Program-made: the position numbers and the translations under genes | Notes under the pieces: generated by a model | Told to the model about the DNA's origin: nothing | The model's database searches: none | Seen by the model: the letters and a program-made list of their open reading frames with translations, nothing else | Part shown: in pieces, positions 16,428 to 24,859 of the stretch | Layout of the letters: every line of letters begins with the position of its first letter | How positions within the stretch are numbered: position 1 is the first letter of the stretch | DNA from: Frigoribacterium sp. SL97 | Lineage (GTDB): Bacteria > Actinomycetota > Actinomycetes > Actinomycetales > Microbacteriaceae | NCBI RefSeq assembly: GCF_026625765.1 | Contig: NZ_CP113062.1 | Coordinates: 2,356,001-2,420,000 of the forward strand | Reading direction: 5' to 3' | Length of the DNA stretch: 64,000 bases

Positions 16428-18263
16428 CTACGCCGGCTGGGCGACGCGGGGCACACCGATGGGCGTGGCGGCGGCGACCACCGACGGGCTCGCCACCGGG
16501 GCGGCGACCGGAGCGGATGCCGCGACTCCGACGGGGAGGAGCGCCGAGAAGCTCGTCGCGGTGACGGTGTCGCCGAGGTTGTAGAGGCGGATGGCGCGGA
16601 CGACGAACACTCGGGTCCGCTTGATGGCCTTCGCCTTCCACTCGACCCAGGCATCCTCGGTCGTCGCGTCCCACGGGAGGGGCAGCGTCTCGATCGTGGT
16701 GCGGAGCGCGCCGCGGATACGGGTGTTGATGCCGGCGTCCCAGTCGAAGTCTCCGTTTCGCACGCTCTTCTGCACGGTGACGATGACCTCAGCCAGGAGG
16801 TCGGTGAGCTGGTCGAGGGTCTGCCCGTTGAGGGGGCGCCCGGCCTCGACGAGGAGCTCGCCGGCGACCTGGGTCAGTCCGATGACGCCCATGGCCGAGT
16901 AGGAGGCGCCGTTCAGGCGCCCGTTGATGGTCGGCTCCCAGGGCTTGCCCTCGGAGAAGAGGGGCTGTTCGTTGGTCACGGTGGGGGTTCCTGTTCCGTT
17001 CGGGTCTGCGTTGTCACCAGCACCATGCGCGGCACCCTGTGCAGCGGCGACGGGGAAGGCGATGACGGGCGCGACGGCAGGAGCCGGGGCGACGATGGGC
17101 GCCGGGGCGGGCGCCGAGGCGGCGAACGGGTCGGCCGGGGCGACCTCGGCGGTCGGAGCGACAGGGGGCGACGCGGGTGCGGCGGCGATGCTTCGGGCTG
17201 CGGTGGCAGCCGTGACGAGCGGTGCCGGCGCGGGAGCGTAGGGCTCCTTGGAGCCCATGGCGATGGCATCGGTCCGAACGGTGGGGATGCCCAGCGCGAC
17301 GGCGGTGGCAGGCGGGGTGTCGAGCTTGTCGGAGGCCTTCTTGCCTGCGGCGGCCGCCGCAGGGCAGGCGTTGACGAGCGGGCACCAGCCACACAGCGGA
17401 CCGGTCTTCGCGGGGAAGCGGCCGTTCTCCGTGACGCGGTTGTGGATGTCCCAGGCGGCGCGGAAGTCCTTGCGGGTCTTCTCGAGGGCGAGCTCGGTCA
17501 GGGGGATCTCTCGGGAGGTGCCGAACTGCGTGTAGTGGATGCGCCCCGCGGCCGGTGCCACTCCGAGCAGCGCGCGGATGGCGTCGTAGTAGATGCGGAT
17601 CTGGTCGCCGTGGTCGTCGCCGTAGCGGTTCAGGTCGAAGGCCGACTTCTGCTTGCCGGTCTTGAGGTCGACGACGACGAACCGCTCCTCGCCGCGGACG
17701 ATCTCGATGTCGACGCGGTCGATGTAGCCCATGGCAGGGACACCGCCGGCGATGGTCACACCATCGAACGGCAGCTCCGTCTTGTAGACCACCGTCTCGC
17801 GGGGGTCCTCGATCTCGAAGGTGCGGAGCCCGAGGCGGTCGACCTCACTCTTCCAACGGTCCTGGTTCTTGACCCACTCGTTGAACTCGACGGGGACACC
17901 CTCAGGGCCGAGGTTGTCGGGGAGGCTCTGGTAGCGCTCCAAGCTCCACTGCTTCTTGGAGTGCTCGTCGCGGAGTTCCGCGAACAGGTCCGTCGTGCGG
18001 GTGGGCGCGTTCGCGTTGTAGAGGTCTTCGAGAACAGCGTGAGTGGAGGTGCCCAGCTCAGAGACGGCGAAAGGGTCGCTGACGCGAGGCAGTAGCTTCT
18101 CGCCAGCCCATCGGACCAGGCACCCTCGCATGGACTTCGACGTCGAGGCGGAGAGCGCACTTCGGCGGAGCCTCTTGTCGATGAGGTTGGGGTCGGTGAC
18201 GATCAAGTCGGTGCCCGACCAGGCGACGCCAGTCAGGAGAGGGGAGGGGGCTGCTTCATTCAC
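16428..18263 (-). CDS. RecB-like PD-(D/E)XK nuclease with iron-sulphur cysteines, extended C-terminus
   Basis: 611 aa from GTG at 18263. The nuclease core covers ~40-310: an N-terminal Cys (RGCLVRW, ~47), the ELGTSTHAVLE helix, GYIDRVDIEIVRGEERFVVV then DLKTGK (catalytic Asp, Asp-x-Lys), and C-x2-C-x5-C in CGWCPLVNAC, matching the 4Fe-4S ligands of AddB/Cas4-like RecB nucleases. An Ala/Pro linker follows, then a ~200-aa domain of unknown type. The linker is translated through a perfect copy of the element's class C motif (17024-17033). The last ~180 residues may therefore be, or once have been, a separate gene starting at the GTG at 16979. Its divergent position beside the origin-like repeats fits a role in processing DNA ends during replication or transfer. 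Confidence 0.8.
   Translation of the reverse strand: MNEAAPSPLLTGVAWSGTDLIVTDPNLIDKRLRRSALSASTSKSMRGCLVRWAGEKLLPRVSDPFAVSELGTSTHAVLEDLYNANAPTRTTDLFAELRDEHSKKQWSLERYQSLPDNLGPEGVPVEFNEWVKNQDRWKSEVDRLGLRTFEIEDPRETVVYKTELPFDGVTIAGGVPAMGYIDRVDIEIVRGEERFVVVDLKTGKQKSAFDLNRYGDDHGDQIRIYYDAIRALLGVAPAAGRIHYTQFGTSREIPLTELALEKTRKDFRAAWDIHNRVTENGRFPAKTGPLCGWCPLVNACPAAAAAGKKASDKLDTPPATAVALGIPTVRTDAIAMGSKEPYAPAPAPLVTAATAARSIAAAPASPPVAPTAEVAPADPFAASAPAPAPIVAPAPAVAPVIAFPVAAAQGAAHGAGDNADPNGTGTPTVTNEQPLFSEGKPWEPTINGRLNGASYSAMGVIGLTQVAGELLVEAGRPLNGQTLDQLTDLLAEVIVTVQKSVRNGDFDWDAGINTRIRGALRTTIETLPLPWDATTEDAWVEWKAKAIKRTRVFVVRAIRLYNLGDTVTATSFSALLPVGVAASAPVAAPVASPSVVAAATPIGVPRVAQPA
17024..17033 (-). promoter_or_regulatory. 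GCCGC motif, class C, inside the RecB-like frame
   Basis: GCCGCGCATG on the minus strand, 44 nt before an in-frame GTG (16979) preceded by AGGAACC. Same geometry as the offset motifs elsewhere in the element. It may drive an internal gene for the C-terminal domain, or be a relic of a gene fusion. Confidence 0.45.
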
Positions 18264-18271
18264 ACCTAGGT

Positions 18272-18281
18272 CATGCGCGGC
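18272..18281 (-). promoter_or_regulatory. GCCGC motif, class C, direct
   Basis: GCCGCGCATG on the minus strand, first G (18281) exactly 18 nt before the GTG at 18263. It supports GTG as the start of the RecB-like gene. Confidence 0.65.
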
Positions 18282-18588
18282 AGGTCACGACGACTCCCCT
18301 TCCTGCGAGGGGGTGGGTGGAGATGAGGAAGCAACGACGCCAGAGGCTCTTCCAATCCGCCTGCACTCGCCGGCCATCGCCGGGTACGTGTCGAGAACAG
18401 GTCCTGGCAGACCCTTCTCAGAACCACATCCGGACGCCCGTTACTGAGAACGGTTCTTGTTAGACCTCTGACGCGGCTCGCTGGAACGTGCAGCGACACG
18501 AGCAGACACGCCCTGCGGAGGCCCCGCGATGGCTCCGCGAGGCTCTTCGAAGCGTCAGATCGGGCATTTATGCACGATTTGAGCCATT
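18282..18588. other. Intergenic stretch beside the origin-like repeats
   Basis: No gene seen. It contains an 11-bp palindrome AGAACGGTTCT at 18448-18458 and a related AGAACC nearby, which could be a regulator site. The spacing does not fit the actinobacterial LexA box (GAAC-N4-GTTC). Confidence 0.4.
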
Positions 18589-18876
18589 CGCTAACCACGA
18601 ATAACCACGGATTACCAGAGCTCTGGTTACAGCAACTTCCGCCCAGTCACTGGGATCCAAGGCCCTTATCTCTCTCTCTAACCAAAATAACCACGATTTC
18701 TACTACTACTACTTAAGGGGCTGGTCCTATACCTTCACGTCTCTCTATCCCTTGGCTCTATACATCCACTTCTCGACGAAATCGTGGTTCATGGTAATTC
18801 CGAATAGGAACCCCTGGTCAAAGGCGGTTTTTGGTGTAACCAGGCTCTGGTAATTCGTGGTTATTCGTGGTTAGCG
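18589..18876. repeat. AT-rich nested inverted repeats, candidate replication origin
   Basis: The outer arms, 18589-18631 and 18835-18876, are inverted copies of ~42 bp with two differences. Each carries two TAACCACGA-like units followed by ATTACCAGAG. Inner arms at 18679-18700 and ~18778-18799 are a second inverted pair built from the same unit (AACCACGATTTC). All centre near 18,735. The interior is the most AT-rich DNA of the window, with TC-rich and TACTACTACTACT runs. Genes diverge on both sides. Iterons, dyad symmetry, AT-rich core and divergent position together fit a replication origin or a master operator; no Rep gene is adjacent. Confidence 0.65.
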
Positions 18877-18925
18877 CCCTTCGAGGGGTCAAGTTGGTGG
18901 GCCGTCGCTGACCATCGACCCATCC

Positions 18926-18937
18926 GCCGCATGTCTT
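18926..18937 (+). promoter_or_regulatory. GCCGC motif, class B, with leader
   Basis: GCCGCATGTCTT, 57 nt before the ATG at 18995; the first site on the rightward side of the origin-like repeats. Confidence 0.55.
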
Positions 18938-18994
18938 CGAGACACAGCAGGGGAACACGTCCCCAGCCCGACAGACAGATCTGGGAACGACCCA

Positions 18995-19912
18995 ATGGCC
19001 CTTCGCCGCCGCCAGTTCCTCACCTCACCCGGTGAGACGCTGCTCCTCCCCCTGCAGGCATGGACGATCGCCGAGCGCCTCAAGCTCACCCGCGACTACA
19101 CCAACCTGCCGAAGGAGTCCCTCGTGAGCTCCCCGCTAGTGGTCGTCCCGATCCCCAAGCGCCCGGCTGGTCAGCAGTGGCCGATCGACACCGAGCCCGG
19201 CGCCTTCTGGCACCCGCTCCTTTGGCTTCCGGAGCGCCTGCGAGAGCCGCAGGTCGACGAGCCCACCGACGTCTGGGCGGTGCGTGTCGCGCTCGAGCTG
19301 ACGGTCACCGGCCTCTACGACATGGAGACCGGAACCTGGCTCGACGTGCTCTCCACCGTCGGCCTCGACTCCGAAGACCCCGTCGTGCAGGCACGCATCA
19401 CCGAGTGGCTCGAGGGCGAGCCCGACCCTGACCTGGACCGCATCGACCTCACGGCCGGGATGACAAGCCCCGACGGCGAGCTCGAGTGGTCGCGGGAGGA
19501 GGCAGAGAGCCTGCTCGCGCTCCTCGTGCCCGCATCGTGGGCCGTCCTGAGCAACGACCTCATCACCATGGCCTCGGAGGCGCTGGCGGACGAGAACATC
19601 ACGAACGAGTCCCTCGCATCCGACGCACAGACGATCACCCTCCTCGCCATCGGCAGCATCGGTGAAGGGCCGAGCGCTGTCGAGGGCGAGGAGAAGCCGT
19701 CGTCGCTGTGGGACCGCATCGAGGCGGACCTCGTCAACTGGCCCGGCCGCACGCTCGAGACGAACAAGGCCGGCCCCTTCGACGCACTGGTCGAGTCGCT
19801 CTACGCCATCCGCAACGACTACTGGGTCTTCGTCGAGGCTCTGTGGGAGAACGGGACCGCCGACGCCTCAGCGGCGCCGGCCGAAGGCGAGCCGCAGCCG
19901 ATCGCGGCGTAG
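18995..19912 (+). CDS. Hypothetical protein, 305 aa, first rightward gene
   Basis: Starts MALRRRQFLTSPGETLLL. A Pro/Leu/Trp-rich N-terminal half (FWHPLLWLPERLREP) is followed by an acidic helical half (DSEDPVVQARITEWLEGEPD; ESLLALLVPASWAVLSNDL). No membrane segment, signal or catalytic motif is evident. Being the first gene after the candidate origin makes a replication or copy-control role possible, but no HTH or polymerase motif was found. Not recognised. Confidence 0.6.
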   Translation: MALRRRQFLTSPGETLLLPLQAWTIAERLKLTRDYTNLPKESLVSSPLVVVPIPKRPAGQQWPIDTEPGAFWHPLLWLPERLREPQVDEPTDVWAVRVALELTVTGLYDMETGTWLDVLSTVGLDSEDPVVQARITEWLEGEPDPDLDRIDLTAGMTSPDGELEWSREEAESLLALLVPASWAVLSNDLITMASEALADENITNESLASDAQTITLLAIGSIGEGPSAVEGEEKPSSLWDRIEADLVNWPGRTLETNKAGPFDALVESLYAIRNDYWVFVEALWENGTADASAAPAEGEPQPIAA

Positions 19913-19922
19913 CCCGCGGGCA

Positions 19923-19934
19923 GCCGCACACGTA
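19923..19934 (+). promoter_or_regulatory. GCCGC motif, class A, direct
   Basis: GCCGCACACGTA, first G exactly 18 nt before the ATG at 19941. Confidence 0.7.
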
Positions 19935-19940
19935 GTCGGC

Positions 19941-20798
19941 ATGACGAGCTTCGACGAGACCGAGCACCCGCGCAGCACCGACGGGACCTTCTCGACGAAG
20001 GCCCAGACCGCACCGGAGGCGGGCCTCGCTTCCGACTACCAGCCAGCAGGCCCCGCGCACCTCGAGCTGGCAAGGCTCCGGGCAGCAACCTCAGCCGATG
20101 AGAACGTCGTGCGAGCCGCAGCCGTCGACGCAATGCGCGAGTACGTCTCCGACCTCGTGCCCAGCGCGACGGAGGCCGGCGTCATCCTGTGGGACCCGTC
20201 TTCTGAGCCGCACGACCGAGCCTTCGATGTCCTCTTCGACAACGCCTACGCTGGCGACCCCGACGACGGCGCCGAACCCATCGAGCTCGATGACGACCTG
20301 CGGAGCCGACTGTCCACCCTGGTCAAGGAGGCCGGTGCGAGCTTCCGCGACTTCGACGACGTCGACGGGCGGGCGGGCCTCTACGAAGGCGACGCGGGCG
20401 GCCAGTTCGCGGAGTGGCGCTTCGAGACTGGCGCACCCGCACTGACGACGCAGTCCACGGCCGCGTACGTCAAGGAGCTCACGGAGCAGATCGAAGCCCT
20501 CGAGGCACGTCGACAGGAAGCGCTCGTGGATGCGCTCCGCCTCCGCGCGCTCGACCTCGCGCCGACGGCGGTGAGCCTGCAGCTCAAGCCGGACACGTTC
20601 AGTGACGAGCTCGTCCCCTCGAGGCTGGTCGGCGCGGATGGCGATGTCATCCTCGACTTCGATGCTGTCGGCTTCTCTGGTCCGGCCCACGACGTTCGAG
20701 TCGACCTCCTCCGCTTCGCCGAGATGATCGACACCGATACCACGCCGCTGACCACTCCGACCCACCCATGGACCTACGAGGTCGACCTCACGGCGTAG
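19941..20798 (+). CDS. HPR-tagged protein 1, 285 aa
   Basis: The N-terminal tag reads EHPRSTDGTFSTKAQTAPE (residues 8-26). The body is acidic, with a coiled segment at ~175-205 (YVKELTEQIEALEARRQEA) and an Asp-rich C-terminal half. No signal peptide, membrane span or known catalytic motif. It starts directly after a class A motif, probably leaderless. It heads a run of five tagged genes. Function unknown; by analogy with leading-region genes of conjugative DNA it could be an effector or antidefence protein. Confidence 0.65.
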   Translation: MTSFDETEHPRSTDGTFSTKAQTAPEAGLASDYQPAGPAHLELARLRAATSADENVVRAAAVDAMREYVSDLVPSATEAGVILWDPSSEPHDRAFDVLFDNAYAGDPDDGAEPIELDDDLRSRLSTLVKEAGASFRDFDDVDGRAGLYEGDAGGQFAEWRFETGAPALTTQSTAAYVKELTEQIEALEARRQEALVDALRLRALDLAPTAVSLQLKPDTFSDELVPSRLVGADGDVILDFDAVGFSGPAHDVRVDLLRFAEMIDTDTTPLTTPTHPWTYEVDLTA

Positions 20799-20875
20799 CC
20801 CCGGCTCGCTCCCCGCCCCGCTCCCCGCACCGCCGGCCACCCCTTCCCGCTCCCCGTCTCGCCCTCCTCTCCCCC

Positions 20876-20887
20876 GCCGCACACGTA
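20876..20887 (+). promoter_or_regulatory. GCCGC motif, class A, direct
   Basis: GCCGCACACGTA, first G exactly 18 nt before the ATG at 20894. It heads the four-gene overlapping operon of tagged proteins. Confidence 0.7.
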
Positions 20888-20893
20888 GCTGTC

Positions 20894-21364
20894 ATGACCA
20901 CATTCACCGAGGCCGAGCACCCACGAGCTGCCGCCGGCCAGTTCATCGAGAAGGCGCAGGGCGCCCCCGAGGTCTCCCTCGACGCCACCGCACCGTCTCC
21001 CGCGCGCCTTCGTCTCGTCGCAGCGGCCGCGGCCGCGCGTCAGGCTGACCAGGAGGTCCGCGCGGCCGCCGTCGAGGCCCTTCAGGAGGAGATCGCCGCC
21101 CTCTACCCGGGAGCGACCGAGGCTCTGGCCTTCCGCAGCTACGACGACTACGAGGGCTACCGGCTGTCGACCGTCTACGTCGGCGACACCGTCGTCTTCG
21201 ACCGCGAGGAGGGCGACCGCCAGCCGGAGAACATCTCCTCCTTCCTGTCGAACTTCGGCGAGGATCCCACCGGCCTCGACGAGCCGGAGCGGGACGAGTA
21301 CATCGAGTCGAACTACGGCGACTACCGGGTCATCCCCCTCGCCGCCGCGGAGGTGACCGCGTGA
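20894..21364 (+). CDS. HPR-tagged protein 2, 156 aa
   Basis: Tag EHPRAAAGQFIEKAQGAPE at residues 8-26, then an Ala/Arg-rich helix (~40-75) and a small acidic alpha/beta body containing YDDYEGYRLSTVYVGDTVVF. The middle YPGATEALAFRSYDDYEGY resembles part of tagged proteins 1 and 4 (SATEAGVILWDPSS, PEATEAWFIESRGGY), so these proteins share a second short module. Stop overlaps the next start. No known family. Confidence 0.65.
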   Translation: MTTFTEAEHPRAAAGQFIEKAQGAPEVSLDATAPSPARLRLVAAAAAARQADQEVRAAAVEALQEEIAALYPGATEALAFRSYDDYEGYRLSTVYVGDTVVFDREEGDRQPENISSFLSNFGEDPTGLDEPERDEYIESNYGDYRVIPLAAAEVTA

Positions 21365-21837
21365 GCTTCGTCGAGCACGAGCACCCGCGTGCCGCCGCCG
21401 GCACCTTCACCGACAAGGTCCAGGGCGCACCCGAGGTGTCCCTGGGTTCCGCCGAGGCTGAGACGGAGATGCTGACCATCGGCCGTTCGCGGAAGACGAT
21501 GCGTGACATCGCCGACCGCAAGGCCGCCGCGGCCGCGGCCGTCAAGGCGCTCGAGGAGGAAGAGCGGGTCCTCGCAGCCGCGCACCTCAAGGTCCTCGCG
21601 AAGCACTACGCGCCCGATACGGCCCGGATCATCCTGTCCTCGTACGGCAGCGGATGGGCACGCGTGGTTCGTCTCGAAGCCGAGGACGGAACGCCCGTCG
21701 GCCTCAACATCGGCGACACCGGTCTGACCCGTCTGAACGAGACCTCCGCCATCCTGCGCGACTGGCACACGCTGAGCGCCTACGCGACTCGTCACGGTGA
21801 GCACCGCAACCACGAGTACGCGATGGAGGTCCGATGA
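21361..21837 (+). CDS. HPR-tagged protein 3, 158 aa
   Basis: GTG start within the stop of protein 2. Tag EHPRAAAGTFTDKVQGAPE. The body has an Ala/Glu helix (~45-75) then APDTARIILSSYGSGWARVV, the same short module as in proteins 1, 2 and 4. The translation start overlaps at both ends, so it is coupled with its neighbours. No known family. Confidence 0.65.
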   Translation: MSFVEHEHPRAAAGTFTDKVQGAPEVSLGSAEAETEMLTIGRSRKTMRDIADRKAAAAAAVKALEEEERVLAAAHLKVLAKHYAPDTARIILSSYGSGWARVVRLEAEDGTPVGLNIGDTGLTRLNETSAILRDWHTLSAYATRHGEHRNHEYAMEVR

Positions 21838-22508
21838 CCGCCACGTTCGACGAGCTCGAACACCCTCGAGCAGCCACTGGTCAGTTCGCCGACAAGGCGC
21901 AGGGCGCCCCGGAGGTCTCGCTCGCTGCGGCGCCGGAGAAGCCGGTACTGACCCGGACGCAGAAGGAGACGCTCAGCCGGCTGCAGCAGTTCGGCACCCT
22001 CACCCACCTCGCACGAGGTCGCTACGGCTTCGGCCAGGACGCTCAGCGCGCCGGAGGCACGAAGACCCTCGACGCGCTCGTCGACATGGGCTACGCCGTC
22101 CACGTCAACAAGCCGTACCACCACTACGCCATCGAGCTGCCCCCGACGCCGGAGCGGCTGGCCGAGCGTTCGGCGTCAGACCTGCGCCTCGCAGCCCAGA
22201 GCCGCGAGCAGCTGCAGGCGCAGATCGACCGGGCGGACCGGTCGCTTCACGCCGCCGCCGCGGCACACGCGGAGAACGTCCTCCGCGTCGAGTTCCCCGA
22301 AGCGACGGAGGCGTGGTTCATCGAGAGCCGAGGCGGGTACGCCCTGTCCGAAGTCAGGGCAGGAGACGACTACCTCAGCTGGGACAAGGAGGCACCTGCC
22401 GTGCGCACGCTCGAGCAGGACATCGTCCCCCAGCTCAGCTCATACTCCGGGGACCACCTCGAGCACATCCGAGCCGGCGGGCGCACCATCCGGGTGACGA
22501 TCCGATGA
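21834..22508 (+). CDS. HPR-tagged protein 4, 224 aa, with winged-helix-like middle
   Basis: Tag EHPRAATGQFADKAQGAPE. Residues ~40-100 (KETLSRLQQFGTLTHLARGR to GGTKTLDALVDMGYAVHV) look like a small winged-helix segment, which may bind nucleic acid. A helix and the PEATEAWFIESRGGY module follow. Overlapping start and stop codons link it to proteins 3 and 5. Function unknown. Confidence 0.65.
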   Translation: MTATFDELEHPRAATGQFADKAQGAPEVSLAAAPEKPVLTRTQKETLSRLQQFGTLTHLARGRYGFGQDAQRAGGTKTLDALVDMGYAVHVNKPYHHYAIELPPTPERLAERSASDLRLAAQSREQLQAQIDRADRSLHAAAAAHAENVLRVEFPEATEAWFIESRGGYALSEVRAGDDYLSWDKEAPAVRTLEQDIVPQLSSYSGDHLEHIRAGGRTIRVTIR

Positions 22509-23125
22509 GCAGCTTCGAGGAGCGGCAGCACCCACGAGCAGCGACTGGCCAGTTCTGTGACAAGGCGCAGGGCGCCCCGGAGGTCGGGCTAACTGCCCCA
22601 GGCTCCCCAATGGCGCGTCTCGCCGAGGCCCAGTCGATCGCCGACGAGTCGAACACCGAGGTCCTCCGGGACGGTGGCGACGTCGACAAGGCGGCAGCGC
22701 GCGGGGGCTGGGACAAGGTCACCTGCGACGAGCAGGGCACCCTTCGTCGGTTCCGCGACGGCAAGCTCCACAACGACCGCGGCCCCGCCGTCGAGACCCT
22801 CGACGGCGACCAGGAGTTCCGCATCGACGGCAAGCTCCACAACCCGTACGGTCCGACCATCGTCAAGCGTGGCGGCTCGGTCCTCGCCTGGCACCGTCAG
22901 GGCAAGAAGGTGAACGCTCCGCCGCCGGCCGAGCAGGTCGTGGGCTACCTCGCCGGCGGCCGAGAGGACGTCTTCGACGCTCAGTGGGCCCGGCACCAGG
23001 CGGCCAGCCACGTCGGCGACGACCTCGCCGCAGTCGACGCCGTCCACTACGCCCTCCTCGACGGCTACGACGACGCGCTGGTCCAGGCCCGCCGAGCTGT
23101 CGAGCAGGCAGGCACGGTCCGCTGA
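22505..23125 (+). CDS. HPR-tagged protein 5, 206 aa, with DGKLHN repeats
   Basis: Tag QHPRAATGQFCDKAQGAPE. The central part has two copies of an x-DGKLHN-x(4)-GP repeat (RFRDGKLHNDRGPAVE, RIDGKLHNPYGPTIV), a short beta-hairpin repeat common in phage and mobile-element proteins and reminiscent of MORN-like repeats. The C-terminus is helical and acidic. Last of the four coupled tagged genes; overlaps the next small gene by its ATG. Confidence 0.65.
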   Translation: MSSFEERQHPRAATGQFCDKAQGAPEVGLTAPGSPMARLAEAQSIADESNTEVLRDGGDVDKAAARGGWDKVTCDEQGTLRRFRDGKLHNDRGPAVETLDGDQEFRIDGKLHNPYGPTIVKRGGSVLAWHRQGKKVNAPPPAEQVVGYLAGGREDVFDAQWARHQAASHVGDDLAAVDAVHYALLDGYDDALVQARRAVEQAGTVR

Positions 23126-23247
23126 TGGCGCACCCCGATGTGCGCTGCGGCGCGTGCGGGTCACCGCTGGTGAAGCAGCGGCGGCGCGGCGTCTCGCTGT
23201 GGGTGCACGTTGGGGTGACCTGCCCGGGTCGGCTGCCGTCTCGGTAG
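23125..23247 (+). CDS. Small zinc-ribbon-like protein, 40 aa
   Basis: ATG overlaps the preceding stop. It has C-x2-C near the start (CGACGSPLVKQ) and a later HVGVTCPG, like a half zinc ribbon. Its last codons and stop are supplied by the first copy of a 34-bp hairpin repeat, so the C-terminus may have been changed when the PIN-gene segment was inserted. Confidence 0.5.
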   Translation: MAHPDVRCGACGSPLVKQRRRGVSLWVHVGVTCPGRLPSR

Positions 23248-23257
23248 TCGGCCCGGG
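23224..23257. repeat. 34-bp hairpin repeat, left copy
   Basis: Identical over 34 bp to 24860-24893. Each copy folds back on itself (arms beginning CCGGGTCGGCTGCCG and ending CGGTAGTCGGCCCGGG, loop TCT), so it may be a terminator. The two copies bracket the PIN-domain gene. Confidence 0.75.
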
Positions 23258-23283
23258 CTTCTGGGGGTGCCGAGCACCAGCGG

Positions 23284-24804
23284 CTATGCCGTGTCTTCGT
23301 CCGGCCCCTCTGGCTCCCCCGACTGCGCGCCCTTCGCAGCCTCGTCCCTGAGGAAGATCCGCAGCGTGTCGCCTACGCCGTCCGTCGCTGCACGCTGCGC
23401 TGCCGCCATCGCATCAGCTGACCCCTTTCCAACCCCATCCGTCGCTGCGCGCTGAGCCTCAGCCAGCGACTGAGCTGACATCTTGGGCTCAACGGCCAAC
23501 GTGAAGAAGGGGTCGTGGGTGCCTGCCCTTCTCGCCTCCCGCATCATCGCGTCGTAGCTGACGTTGTTCGCAGCCAGCCAAGACGAGGCTGCAGCACCCC
23601 TCGCTATCTTGCCGGGGTCGAGGTCCTTGACTGCCCGGTCACCCACGTTCTCGATGGTCAAAAGCGCGACGTTTCGCTGGGTGTCGAGCCAGATCTGCGA
23701 CCACAAGGACGAGCGGGCCGAGGGGGTTTTGAGTCTCACGAACGGGTCCGCGTCAGGGCCTGCGGTCGACTGAGCAAGATCGTCGGGCCTCGCTTCTGCA
23801 CCAGACAGCGTCAGGTGCTGGCTGCCAGCTTCGGGGATGAGTGCCTTGCCCGTGAGACGGACGACTCGCTCTTCAAAGTCTCGCTCTACCTCGGGGAACG
23901 GCTCGCCTTCAACTGTCCCGTATCTGGTGAGGTCGTATCCGACACGGACACGGACGTCGAACTGCACCTCGACGTCCGTAGTCCCGTCGAGCTTGCGGCC
24001 GACGGCAGACACGAGCTCGGCATCGGACACAGAGCCGGGCTCCGTTACGTCCCAGTCGTGCAGCCCGAAGGCCTTCGGGGGCGTGTAGAGCGCCCCTCCA
24101 AGACCTCTCTCGATGTTAGCCACCTGGGACGCGAAGTGCTCGTCGAGCTCGGGTTCGAAGGGATCACCCACGTACTGACCCGGGACCGTGACCTCGCCCA
24201 AGTTCCGGGCAAACGTGACGTTCACCGAGGCGTCAGCGTTGACACCCAGTCGACCTCGGGCCTCTTCGATCAGGTCGGCGTGAGCCTCTAGCATTTCCGG
24301 TCCCTTGGTGCCGGCGTAGAAGATGTTGTCGTTGCTGACCAGGACGTAGCTGTGAGCGGGGCCCGCGCTCAGCTGTTCCATGAACGAGAACCAGTGCAGT
24401 GTGTCGCGGTAGCCGCCTCCAGAGGAGTCGAACGGGCGAACGCGGCCTACGGCACGGTCGGCGAGCTCGTCGTGGCTGACTCGTTCCGTCGGAAGCAGCT
24501 TCACTCCCAGCGCTTCCAGTTGCGGCCCGAGCTCGTAGGTCTCAGCGTCGCTTCGGATCAGATCCACGCCTTGCTGAATGTGCGCCTTGGCCTCGGGCGA
24601 GGCTTGCACGGCTGATCTACGAACGGTCTCCGCCAGAGCTGCGCTCGATGCTCGAACGCGGGCTTGGGCTTCGACGACGGCGATCCTCGGGACGACTACG
24701 CGGAGGGTGCCTCGACTGATGGCAGTCCTCATGCGCTCCCAGATAGCGTCTTTCAGTCGCGCGTGACTGACGAGGGCGTTCGCGTCGATCAAGATCACCA
24801 TCAT
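23284..24804 (-). CDS. PIN-domain ribonuclease-like protein
   Basis: ~506 aa, opposite in direction to its neighbours. The N-terminal PIN domain (~1-165) shows ILIDANAL (Asp), PRIAVVEAQARV (Glu), GYRDTLHWFSF (Asp) and LVSNDNIFY (Asp), the four acidic positions of PIN nucleases. This arrangement resembles large DUF4935-like PIN proteins. The middle is beta-rich (VEVQFDVRVRVGYDL). The C-terminus has two near-identical copies of AQRAATDGVG. It has no GCCGC motif and is bracketed by the 34-bp hairpin repeats, so it looks like an inserted cargo gene. It likely cuts RNA in a defence or toxin role. ATG at 24804 or 24801. Confidence 0.7.
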   Translation of the reverse strand: MMVILIDANALVSHARLKDAIWERMRTAISRGTLRVVVPRIAVVEAQARVRASSAALAETVRRSAVQASPEAKAHIQQGVDLIRSDAETYELGPQLEALGVKLLPTERVSHDELADRAVGRVRPFDSSGGGYRDTLHWFSFMEQLSAGPAHSYVLVSNDNIFYAGTKGPEMLEAHADLIEEARGRLGVNADASVNVTFARNLGEVTVPGQYVGDPFEPELDEHFASQVANIERGLGGALYTPPKAFGLHDWDVTEPGSVSDAELVSAVGRKLDGTTDVEVQFDVRVRVGYDLTRYGTVEGEPFPEVERDFEERVVRLTGKALIPEAGSQHLTLSGAEARPDDLAQSTAGPDADPFVRLKTPSARSSLWSQIWLDTQRNVALLTIENVGDRAVKDLDPGKIARGAAASSWLAANNVSYDAMMREARRAGTHDPFFTLAVEPKMSAQSLAEAQRAATDGVGKGSADAMAAAQRAATDGVGDTLRIFLRDEAAKGAQSGEPEGPDEDTA

Positions 24805-24859
24805 GTGTCCACGGTAGGGCAGACGACAGACGGCCAAAGCGTGCGTACCGACGTGGGCT

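Noticed and set aside
18448..18458. AGAACGGTTCT as an SOS/LexA box
   Set aside because: Actinobacterial LexA boxes need GAAC-N4-GTTC; here the half sites are one base apart.
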